This document shows, piece by piece, positions 32,540 through 39,106 of a stretch of DNA of 39,106 nt. The stretch comes from an uncultured Pelagibacteraceae bacterium. GTDB taxonomy: Bacteria; Pseudomonadota; Alphaproteobacteria; Pelagibacterales; Pelagibacteraceae. The position numbers and the translations under genes were made by a program. Every line of letters starts with the position of its first letter. Position 1 is the first letter of the stretch. Below the pieces are notes generated by a model. The model was given only the letters and a program-made list of their open reading frames with translations, searched no databases and was not told the DNA's origin. The stretch is taken from assembly GCA_902518595.1 (NCBI GenBank), contig CABYGR010000008.1, positions 1 to 39,106 on the forward strand. Direction: 5' to 3'.

Positions 32540-33199
32540 TTAAATATTATTTAAACAAATTATTGCAGCATTTTGTTCTGCATCTTTTTTTGAACTGCCT
32601 TCAGCAATATATAATTTTGAATTTTGGAGTTTAACTCCAACTTTAAACATAGGTTTGTGTCTTGGCCCACTACTTGAGATAAATTTATAAGTAGGTAATT
32701 TTTTAAATTTTTTCAAAGAGAATTCTTGTAATTTAGTTTTTGCATCAATTTCGGTAATTATACTTTCTTTAATTTTTTTTTTCCAAAGTTCTAAAATAAT
32801 TTTTTCAACAACAGAGAATCCTTTGTCTAGATAAATTGCACCTATTAAAGCCTCACAACTATCTGCTATAACTTTGTCTTCAATCTTTAAATTTTTTCTT
32901 TGAAGATTAAATGTTAGTATAAATTTTTCTAATTGAATATTTTTTGCAATAGCGAGGCAGGTTTTTTTATTAACTAGTGATGCAAATTTTTTGTCTATAA
33001 TTCCTTCCTTTTCGTTAGGATAAATTTCTAAAAGTTTTTTAGCTATAACTAAACCTAAAACACGATCACCTAAAAATTCTATTTTTTCATTATTAATTAA
33101 TTTATTGTAACTTTTATGTGTTAGACTTTTAATTAATAAATCTTTATTTTTAAATTTTAAACTTAACTTTTTTTCAAGAATTGAATAATTAATTTTCAT
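32540..33199 (-). CDS. rnc: Ribonuclease III
   Basis: 219 aa. The endonuclease domain has LTHKSYN, the signature EFLGDRVLGLVI with E41 and D45, and IADSCEALIGAIYLDKG with D113 and E116. The dsRNA-binding domain (about 150-219) runs DAKTKLQEFSLKKFKKLPTYK, then GPRHKPMFKVGVKL, and ends SSKKDAEQNAAIICLNNI. It cleaves double-stranded RNA in rRNA maturation and mRNA turnover. Overlap with lepB is 1 bp. Confidence 0.96.
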   Translation of the reverse strand: MKINYSILEKKLSLKFKNKDLLIKSLTHKSYNKLINNEKIEFLGDRVLGLVIAKKLLEIYPNEKEGIIDKKFASLVNKKTCLAIAKNIQLEKFILTFNLQRKNLKIEDKVIADSCEALIGAIYLDKGFSVVEKIILELWKKKIKESIITEIDAKTKLQEFSLKKFKKLPTYKFISSSGPRHKPMFKVGVKLQNSKLYIAEGSSKKDAEQNAAIICLNNI

Positions 33200-33933
33200 T
33201 AAATAATTTTTTTAAAAAATCTATTAAATCTAATTGATTTATGCCATTTCCAAAAAGCAAAAAAACTTCCTATTGATTTATCTGATGAAAAAAAAATAAA
33301 TTGAGCTTTACCAACTAAATTATTTTTATGAACATATCCAACACTTGATAAAAAACGGCTATCTTTAGAACAGTCTCTATTATCTCCTAGAAAAAAATAA
33401 TAATTTTCAGGCACAACAAATGGATCTGAATTTTGATATGAGTAGTTTTTTAAATAGACAGTTTTATATATTTTTCCATTAGATAGTTTTTCCTCAAATG
33501 TAAAAACATCGATTGTTGAATTTCCACAATATATTTTATCATTTTTTGCTATTCTAGATTTAAAAATCTCACTACTATTCAGAAATAAATTACTATCTAT
33601 GAATTGTATTTTATCTCCAGGTAGTCCAATTAATCTTTTAATATAATCAGTTCGATTATCTGCTGGAGTTTTAAAAACAACCACATCACCTCTTTTAGGA
33701 GTAGAAAAAAGTACTCTGTTTTTTAAAATAGAAGGACTAAAGGGAAAAGAATGTTTGCTATATCCATAAGTATATTTAGTAACAAAAAGTCTATCGCCTA
33801 CTAACAAAGTTGGTTCCATAGAAGATGAAGGAATATAGAAAGGTTGAATAATTAAAGACCTTATAATTATAGCAATAATAAAAGCATAAAAAAGTATTTT
33901 TACATTTTCAAATATAAATTTCTTATCTATCAT
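33199..33933 (-). CDS. lepB: Signal peptidase I
   Basis: 244 aa inner-membrane serine protease. There is one N-terminal membrane helix (about 10-30). The catalytic Ser38 is in IPSSSMEPTLLVGDRLFV and the general-base Lys99 in DYIKRLIGLPGDKIQ. GDVVVFKTP, FFLGDNRDCSKDSR and a C-terminal GYVHKNNLVGKAQFIFFS complete boxes C to E. It removes signal peptides of exported proteins. Overlap with acpS is 4 bp, with rnc 1 bp. Confidence 0.96.
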   Translation of the reverse strand: MIDKKFIFENVKILFYAFIIAIIIRSLIIQPFYIPSSSMEPTLLVGDRLFVTKYTYGYSKHSFPFSPSILKNRVLFSTPKRGDVVVFKTPADNRTDYIKRLIGLPGDKIQFIDSNLFLNSSEIFKSRIAKNDKIYCGNSTIDVFTFEEKLSNGKIYKTVYLKNYSYQNSDPFVVPENYYFFLGDNRDCSKDSRFLSSVGYVHKNNLVGKAQFIFFSSDKSIGSFFAFWKWHKSIRFNRFFKKII

Positions 33934-34316
33934 TTTTTTTGAATTATTGTAAATGCTATTGAGTATTCTTTTTCATCCGAAATTGAAAGAAACAATTCAA
34001 AATTACTCAAATTCATTTTTTTTTTTAAAAAATTTTTAATTTTTTTATTTATTAAGTAGTATGGTTTGCCTAATCTATTATTATAAATCTCTATATCTTT
34101 AAAATTAATTCCATCACGAAAACCAGATCCAATTGCTTTAACTAATGACTCTTTTGCAGCAAATCTTTTGGCAAAATAATTAGTTTTATTTAAAATTTTT
34201 TTTGAATTTATAACTTCGTTAAAACTAAAAGTACGATTTATAAAACTTTTTTTCTTAATTAAATTATTAATTCTTTTATTGTATATAATATCCACACCAA
34301 TACCAAGAATTTTCAT
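33930..34316 (-). CDS. acpS: Holo-acyl carrier protein synthase
   Basis: 128 aa. It transfers the 4'-phosphopantetheine of CoA to acyl carrier protein. The Mg site residues are Asp9 in GIGVDIIYNKRI and Glu56 in FAAKESLVKAIGSGFRDG, followed by DIEIYNNRLGKPYY. LSISDEKEYSIAFTI is the C-terminal strand pair (usually SISHxxxYAxAxV); here the His of SISH is Asp. It is coupled to pdxJ (1 bp overlap) and lepB (4 bp). Confidence 0.94.
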   Translation of the reverse strand: MKILGIGVDIIYNKRINNLIKKKSFINRTFSFNEVINSKKILNKTNYFAKRFAAKESLVKAIGSGFRDGINFKDIEIYNNRLGKPYYLINKKIKNFLKKKMNLSNFELFLSISDEKEYSIAFTIIQKK

Positions 34317-35032
34317 TAATTAATAATTTTATTGAAATTTTTAATAACTTTGTCTAAACCATAAAAAATAGACTCACCTATTATAAAGTGACCAATATTA
34401 AATTCTTCTATTTCTGGAATTTTACACAACAATTTTGTAGAATGATAGTCAAGACCATGACCTGCATGAACTTCTAACCCAATTGATTTTGCTAGGTTAG
34501 AACATCTTTTTATTTTTAAAAATTCTTTTGAGTATTTTTTTTTTGATTTAACTAAATTAGAAAATGTACCCGTATGTATTTCAACACAGTCAGAACCTAG
34601 TTTTTTTGACAATGAAATGTCATTTAAATTAGGATTAATAAACAAGCTCGTTCTAATCTTTAGTTTTTTAAATCTATTAATAATTGATTTTATATTTTCT
34701 TTATTTTTTTTTAAATTAAGACCACCTTCAGTTGTAATTTCTTTTCTATTTTCTGGAACAATACAAACAAAGTTTGGTTTGATTTTAATAGCATTTCTTA
34801 CAATTTCTTTTTTTGTAGAGATTTCTAAATTAACTTTTAGATCTTTAATTTTACAAATTTTTTTTGCATCAATATCTTTTATGTGCCTGCGGTCTTCTCT
34901 AAGATGTATTGTTACAGAATTAATACCTTTTTTTTTAATGAATTTTGCAGCAAGAACAGGGTTAGGATGTAGCTCTCCTCTTGCATTTCTTAAAGTTGCA
35001 ACATGATCTATATTTACACCTAGCCTTTTCAC
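34316..35032 (-). CDS. pdxJ: Pyridoxine 5'-phosphate synthase
   Basis: 238 aa. It condenses 1-deoxyxylulose 5-phosphate and 3-amino-1-hydroxyacetone phosphate to pyridoxine phosphate. LGVNIDHVATLRNARGELHP (4-23) is diagnostic, then SVTIHLREDRRHI, CIVPENRKEITTEGGLN, GSDCVEIHTGTFS, LEVHAGHGLDYHST and EEFNIGHFIIGESIFYG. It implies that vitamin B6 is made de novo by the DXP route. Overlap with pyrE is 4 bp. Confidence 0.97.
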   Translation of the reverse strand: MKRLGVNIDHVATLRNARGELHPNPVLAAKFIKKKGINSVTIHLREDRRHIKDIDAKKICKIKDLKVNLEISTKKEIVRNAIKIKPNFVCIVPENRKEITTEGGLNLKKNKENIKSIINRFKKLKIRTSLFINPNLNDISLSKKLGSDCVEIHTGTFSNLVKSKKKYSKEFLKIKRCSNLAKSIGLEVHAGHGLDYHSTKLLCKIPEIEEFNIGHFIIGESIFYGLDKVIKNFNKIIN

Positions 35033-35616
35033 CTATTAAATCTGCTTCCCGGAGTTGATATTGGTTTAGATTTTAAACTTAATGGTATCTGATTTTTTTT
35101 ATAAGTTGGTACTTCAATTTTTAAATGAGAAATAATATTTTTTTTAATCATTAAGGTTTTTTTATTTGATCTATCAATTATTGATGCAAAACCAATTAAT
35201 TTAGCTTTAGCTTTTTCAATCAATTTTACACATTCCATGCTAGATTTGCCTGTTGTTATAACATCTTCAATAATTAATACTTTTGAATTTTTTTTAATAA
35301 AAAAACCTCTTCTAAGAAAAAATTTACCATTTACCCTCTCACAAAAAATTGTTTCTTTTTTTAAGAGTTTTCCAATTTCATAACCTATAATTATACCACC
35401 CATAGCTGGAGCTAAAATTAAATCTATTTTTTTAAAATTTTTTTTAATTTTTTGTGCTAATGATCTACAAATTTTGTCAGCTTGATTAGGAAAACTTAAG
35501 AGTTTTGCACATTGAATGTATATAGGCGAATGTAAACCAGATGATAATACGAAATGACCTTCTAATAATGCGTTAGTTTTTTTTAAAATATTTAAGGATT
35601 TTTTGTGTGAAAGCAT
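35029..35616 (-). CDS. pyrE: Orotate phosphoribosyltransferase
   Basis: 195 aa. It makes orotidine 5'-phosphate from orotate and PRPP. HFVLSSGLHSPIYIQCAKLL, LAPAMGGIIIGYEIGK and FCERVNGKFFLRRGF match the longer alphaproteobacterial form, and VLIIEDVITTGKSS (113-126) is the PRPP-binding motif. Its first 44 bases overlap the 3' end of rsh in another frame; no other start in the frame is followed by the complete family N-terminus, so the overlap is probably real. Confidence 0.95.
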   Translation of the reverse strand: MLSHKKSLNILKKTNALLEGHFVLSSGLHSPIYIQCAKLLSFPNQADKICRSLAQKIKKNFKKIDLILAPAMGGIIIGYEIGKLLKKETIFCERVNGKFFLRRGFFIKKNSKVLIIEDVITTGKSSMECVKLIEKAKAKLIGFASIIDRSNKKTLMIKKNIISHLKIEVPTYKKNQIPLSLKSKPISTPGSRFNR

Positions 35617-37315
35617 TTCTAGTATTTTCGTGTCTAATTATCTTAAATTTTATACCTTTTTGTTTCAGCTCCGCAATAAAATTTGTAAAATTTTTAAGAT
35701 TAGTAATTATAAGCTCAAATTTAAAGTTGATATAATTTGGGTTTTTCCCAGCCATTACTAAATTTGAAATATTTAGCTTATGATCACCAATTAATGAACT
35801 AATACTACCCAATTGTCCAGGCTTGTCAGGTAGAGATAGCCATAAAGTAGTATTATATTTTTTAACTTTTTGTTCTTTTTCCTCGCCTCTATCATGCCAA
35901 TATCTTCTTATGGCAGATCTTGCTTTACCTGTTTTTGTTATTGGCAGCCAATGTAATGAAGGAGACTGATTCTTTGACGTTAAAATATTTACACTGTCAC
36001 CATTTCTTAAAATTGTTTGAAGTTCACTTTTTTTACCATTAATTTCACAACCAATTGCTGTGTCACCAATTTTTGTATGTACTGCATACGCAAAATCAAC
36101 TGGTGTTGCATCTTTTGGCAATTTTATTACTGAGCCTTTAGGTGTAAAGCAAAATACATTTTCCTGAAACATTTGTAGTTTAGTATATTCATATGAATCT
36201 TCAGGATTTTCATTTTTTTCAATTATTTCAACTAAATCTTTTAACCAATCATATTCCTTCCAACTTAAAGAACTAAATTTTTCTGAAGATTTGTATTGCC
36301 AGTGGGAAGCTATACCTCTTTCTGCAAACTCATGCATTTGAGATGTTCTAATTTGAATTTCTATAGGTTTTTTATAAGAACCAATTACTGCAGTATGAAG
36401 TGATTTATAACCATTAATTTTAGGTGAAGAAATATAATCTTTAAACTTACCAGGTATGCAATTCCATCTTTTATGTAAAGTACCAAGTGTTTGATAACAC
36501 TCATCTACTGAACTTAAAATTATTCTAAATCCTATAATATCTGTAATTTGCTCAAGAGAAACTCTTTTTTTTTGTAATTTTCTCCAAATTGAAAAAGGAG
36601 TTTTTTCTCTTCCAAAAATTTCAGCATTAATATTATTTTTAGCTAATAAATCTTTTATTTCTAAAGACAAACTTGTAAAAATATCTTCTTTATCCTTTTT
36701 AATTTTATCTAATCTATCTTTTATTAACATACGAGCATCTTCATTTAATATTTCAAAAGATAAATCTTCTAACTCGTCTCTAATACGATGCATTCCCATT
36801 CTATCTGCAAGAGGAGCATAAATTTCCATAGTTTCTTTAGCTTTTCTAATTTGTTTTTCTTTTTCCACTACTTTAATTGTACGCATGTTGTGTAATCTAT
36901 CTGCAATTTTTACAAGTAAAACTCTTATATCTTTAGATGTTGCTAATATTAATTTTCTAAAATTTTCAGCTTTAGAATTAGAAATCGCCTGATTTTCAAA
37001 TTCAGAAATTTTTGTAACTCCATCAACTAGATCAGCAACTTCTTTTCCAAATTCACTTTCTATTGTTTTATAAGTAGCATGAGTATCTTCTATTGTGTCA
37101 TGAAGTAAACCAGTTGCAATAGTTGCACTGTCGAGCTTTAATTCAGTCAGAATGTTTGCAACTGCAATAGGGTGTATAATATAAGGTGACCCTTCATCTC
37201 TCTTTTGTTTTTCATGTGCTTTTAATGCAAAATTGTAAGCTTTAGATAAAGTTTTGGGATTTAAAAACTTGTTATAATTTTTAACTTTATTTATTAAGTC
37301 TTCAGAATTTAGCAT
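35573..37315 (-). CDS. rsh: Bifunctional (p)ppGpp synthetase/hydrolase, short form
   Basis: 580 aa; RelA/SpoT/Rsh proteins usually have 700-750. The hydrolase HD domain (about 25-175) is intact: H48, H72-D73, E76-D77. The synthetase (about 235-345) has GREKTPFSIWRKLQ, DIIGFRIIL, DYISSPKINGYKSLHT and PIEIQIRTSQMHEFAERG. A TGS domain (about 390-450) has FTPKGSVIKLPKDATPVDFAYA. TGKARSAIRRYWHD begins the helical region, which breaks off there; an ACT domain (about 495-565) follows directly. Roughly 120-140 residues of helical and zinc-finger/RIS region are missing. It makes and degrades (p)ppGpp in the stringent response. Confidence 0.95.
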   Translation of the reverse strand: MLNSEDLINKVKNYNKFLNPKTLSKAYNFALKAHEKQKRDEGSPYIIHPIAVANILTELKLDSATIATGLLHDTIEDTHATYKTIESEFGKEVADLVDGVTKISEFENQAISNSKAENFRKLILATSKDIRVLLVKIADRLHNMRTIKVVEKEKQIRKAKETMEIYAPLADRMGMHRIRDELEDLSFEILNEDARMLIKDRLDKIKKDKEDIFTSLSLEIKDLLAKNNINAEIFGREKTPFSIWRKLQKKRVSLEQITDIIGFRIILSSVDECYQTLGTLHKRWNCIPGKFKDYISSPKINGYKSLHTAVIGSYKKPIEIQIRTSQMHEFAERGIASHWQYKSSEKFSSLSWKEYDWLKDLVEIIEKNENPEDSYEYTKLQMFQENVFCFTPKGSVIKLPKDATPVDFAYAVHTKIGDTAIGCEINGKKSELQTILRNGDSVNILTSKNQSPSLHWLPITKTGKARSAIRRYWHDRGEEKEQKVKKYNTTLWLSLPDKPGQLGSISSLIGDHKLNISNLVMAGKNPNYINFKFELIITNLKNFTNFIAELKQKGIKFKIIRHENTRNAFTQKILKYFKKN

Positions 37316-37334
37316 TATTCATTATACCATTAAA

Positions 37335-37811
37335 TCAAATTTTTTTAATAGACCTAATCTCTTTATTTGATAATGAGCATATAAGTGTTTTAATGCTTTT
37401 TTTTGATATTGGATGTTTCCAGTTTTTATTAATCTCAAATAATGGGAAAAGAACGAAATTTCTAGTGTGCATACGTGGATGAGGTAAAATAACATTCTTT
37501 GACATTTTTTTACTGCTATAATCGAGTATATCGATATCACATTTGCGTGGAGCATTTTTTGCAGTTTTTTTTCTACCTAGAATTTTTTCAATTTCTTTAC
37601 AAACTTTAAGTAATTTTAAGGGTGATAAAAATGTCTTCACTTCTAAAACAATATTTAAAAATTTAGGATCTTTTTCATTTGGCCAGGAAAAAGTTTCATA
37701 AATATTAGATTCTCTCAATATAAAAATATTGTTTTCTGATAGTTTAAATTTAGCTTTATCAATATTATTCTTTCTGTTTCCTAAATTTGATCCAATTCCT
37801 AAATAAATCAA
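37335..37811 (-). CDS. folK: 2-Amino-4-hydroxy-6-hydroxymethyldihydropteridine pyrophosphokinase
   Basis: 158 aa with the TTG complementing 37809-37811 as start. It comes 1 nt after the smpB stop, and the protein then begins (M)IYLGIGSNLGNRKNNI, exactly as HPPK proteins do. The frame is open further upstream inside smpB (a GTG 12 codons up is the alternative). YETFSWPNEKDPKFLNIVLEV and EIEKILGRKK follow, then the signature APRKCDIDILDYSSK, and LPHPRMHTRNFVLFPLFEI. It catalyses pyrophosphorylation of the pterin before dihydropteroate synthesis. In alphaproteobacteria rpoZ often follows; here rsh is next, after 19 bp. Confidence 0.9.
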   Translation of the reverse strand: MIYLGIGSNLGNRKNNIDKAKFKLSENNIFILRESNIYETFSWPNEKDPKFLNIVLEVKTFLSPLKLLKVCKEIEKILGRKKTAKNAPRKCDIDILDYSSKKMSKNVILPHPRMHTRNFVLFPLFEINKNWKHPISKKSIKTLICSLSNKEIRSIKKI

Positions 37812-37812
37812 T

Positions 37813-38283
37813 TTAGCTTGATTTTCTGATGTATCTAGCTTTATCACGATTCCAGTCTCTATTTTTTTTAGAAGCCCTTTTATCAAATTGCTTTTTTCCT
37901 TTTGCAACAGCAAGTTCAATTTTTGCTTTACCTTTTTTAAAATACATTTTTGTTGGAACTATAGTAAAACCATCACGTTGCATTTTTCCTATTAGTTTAT
38001 TTACTTCTCTTTTATTCAGCAAAAGTTTTCTTTCATCTAATGGTTTATGATTTGAATAACTTGCTTGTTTATAAGAGGCTATATGGGAATTGATTAAGAT
38101 TATTTCCCCATTTTTTTCTACTGCATAAGAATCAGAAATATTAACTTTTCCATCTCTTATTGATTTAATTTCAGACCCTTTCAGCACGATGCCAGCTTCT
38201 AATAAATCCTCAAAAAAATAATTAAAACTAGCTTTTCTATTCAAACAAATTATCTTTAAACCAGGATTGGTTTTTTTATTCAT
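37813..38283 (-). CDS. smpB: SsrA-binding protein SmpB
   Basis: 156 aa. [37 protein letters not shown] opens the beta-barrel (family: NRKARHDY-x-IEETxEAGIVLxGTEVKSLR). [64 protein letters not shown] and the basic tail ending [10 protein letters not shown] follow. With tmRNA it frees stalled ribosomes. Overlap with dapA is 1 bp. Confidence 0.97.
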   Translation of the reverse strand: MNKKTNPGLKIICLNRKASFNYFFEDLLEAGIVLKGSEIKSIRDGKVNISDSYAVEKNGEIILINSHIASYKQASYSNHKPLDERKLLLNKREVNKLIGKMQRDGFTIVPTKMYFKKGKAKIELAVAKGKKQFDKRASKKNRDWNRDKARYIRKSS

Positions 38284-39106
38284 TAAATCAATTTTGCAGA
38301 CCGAAGAGCTTGTTTAACTATTTCTTTCGTTGATTCAGTAACCTTAACTAGAGGAAGTCTTACATCATCTTCACAAAGTTTTAATAATTTCGCTGCATAT
38401 TTTACTGGACTTGGATTGCTTTCAACAAACAAAGCGTGATGAATAGGTTGTAAAATCTTATTAAGCTTTTCTGACTCAATAAGAGATTCTTGATCATTCA
38501 TTACTGAAAATTTTTGAAATTCTGAACAAATTTTTGGTGCTATATTAGCTGTAACACTTATAGCCCCTACTCCACCTCTTTTATTAAATTCCAAAGCATT
38601 ATCATCGTTGCCAGTTAATTGCATAAAATCTTTACCCATTTTTTTTAAAGTTTGATCTACTCTATTTAGATCACCTGTAGCATCTTTAACTCCAACGATA
38701 TTTTTTAATTCATATAATCTAGCCATTGTATCGACAGACATATCTATTACCGATCTTCCAGGTATATTGTAAATAATTATAGGGATGCCACATTTATCAT
38801 TTATAGCTTTATAATGTTGATATAGACCTTCTTGAGTTGGCTTATTATAATAAGGAGTTACTATTAAAACTCCGTTGGCTCCTATCTTTTCAGCATGAGT
38901 TGTTAATGATATAGCTTCTTCTGTTGAATTTGATCCTGTCCCAGCAAAGACAGGTAATTTACCATCACTTTCTTTAACACAAAGATCAATCACTTTTTCA
39001 TGCTCATCATGACTTAAAGTTGGAGATTCTCCTGTAGTTCCGGCAGGAACAAGGCCATTTGTGCCATTTTCCATATGAAAATGAATCAACTTGATATAAG
39101 TTTCCT
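38283..39106 (-). CDS. dapA: 4-Hydroxy-tetrahydrodipicolinate synthase, 5' end outside the window
   Basis: Partial: about 274 codons are present and the start lies beyond the right edge. The frame is open to the last base and begins [20 protein letters not shown], about 15-25 residues into the family, so the in-frame TTG/ATG codons here are internal. [18 protein letters not shown] is the ketobutyrate-binding segment, [11 protein letters not shown] holds the catalytic Tyr, and [10 protein letters not shown] the Schiff-base Lys. The C-terminus [17 protein letters not shown] is usual. It condenses pyruvate with aspartate semialdehyde in the lysine/diaminopimelate route. It is coupled to smpB (1 bp). 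Confidence 0.96.
   Translation of the reverse strand, partial: ETYIKLIHFHMENGTNGLVPAGTTGESPTLSHDEHEKVIDLCVKESDGKLPVFAGTGSNSTEEAISLTTHAEKIGANGVLIVTPYYNKPTQEGLYQHYKAINDKCGIPIIIYNIPGRSVIDMSVDTMARLYELKNIVGVKDATGDLNRVDQTLKKMGKDFMQLTGNDDNALEFNKRGGVGAISVTANIAPKICSEFQKFSVMNDQESLIESEKLNKILQPIHHALFVESNPSPVKYAAKLLKLCEDDVRLPLVKVTESTKEIVKQALRSAKLI

Noticed and set aside
34617..35006. 129-codon plus-strand frame antisense to pdxJ
   Set aside because: Shadow of a well-identified gene; hydrophobic composition arises from the complementary strand.

Overview
The window looks like a piece of chromosome from a streamlined, very AT-rich marine alphaproteobacterium, most probably of the SAR11 clade (Pelagibacterales). 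Reasons: strongly A/T-biased codons and K/N/I-rich proteins, almost no spacer DNA, many genes overlapping by 1-4 bp, alphaproteobacterial gene neighbourhoods (rplM-rpsI-argC; rpmF-plsX-ihfA-merR; glyA-nrdR-ribD-ribE-ribB-ribH-nusB-thiL; acpS-lepB-rnc-recO), mitochondrion-like factors (NDUFS4-type complex I subunit, COX15-type heme A synthase, ubiquinol-cytochrome c chaperone), and a SAM-II/SAM-V type riboswitch in front of metY. This is inferred from content; no database search was possible.

Layout. 1-631 (minus): start of nhaA and a zinc-ribbon membrane protein. 726-4839 (plus): tRNA-Pro, an NDUFS4-like gene, a shortened sbmA/bacA, glpX, recJ and tRNA-Glu. 4843-10252: an accessory-looking stretch with a GIY-YIG gene, a double glycosyltransferase, a GT2 glycosyltransferase, a tyrosine recombinase with a near-consensus promoter and an abutting palindrome, a tiny membrane protein, a highly structured RNA candidate, a minimal alkylguanine-DNA methyltransferase, and about 450 bp of apparently empty DNA. 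10253-15431 (minus): two transporters, hom, a tiny lipoprotein, argC, rpsI and rplM. 15581-16969 (plus): riboswitch and metY. 16962-24444 (mostly minus): ctaA, rpmG, merR, ihfA, plsX, rpmF, ubiquinol-cytochrome c chaperone, hppA and thiL, with a chorismate mutase and a BamE/OmlA lipoprotein on the plus strand. 24437-30791 (minus): riboflavin synthesis, nusB, nrdR, glyA, rpiB and a 2OG-dependent hydroxylase. 30864-31853 (plus): hemB. 31854 to the end (minus): recO, rnc, lepB, acpS, pdxJ, pyrE, rsh, folK, smpB and the 3' part of dapA.

Most of the window is housekeeping: cofactor synthesis (riboflavin, PLP, folate, heme, thiamine phosphorylation), amino acids (Hom, Arg, Met, Gly/Ser, Lys, aromatics), translation, stringent response and membrane energetics. 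The candidate for something undescribed is the RNA at about 9331-9506: four consecutive hairpins, two of which share a perfect 6-bp loop-loop (kissing) complementarity, ending a few bases before the ogt start codon. Other points of interest are two CDSs that begin 3-4 nt after the CCA end of a tRNA, the palindrome at the recombinase promoter, the tandem glycosyltransferase, a RibB with a degenerate GTP cyclohydrolase II half, an NrdR with a one-residue-short zinc knuckle, a short Rsh at a locus without rpoZ, and conserved clusters missing era and fabH.
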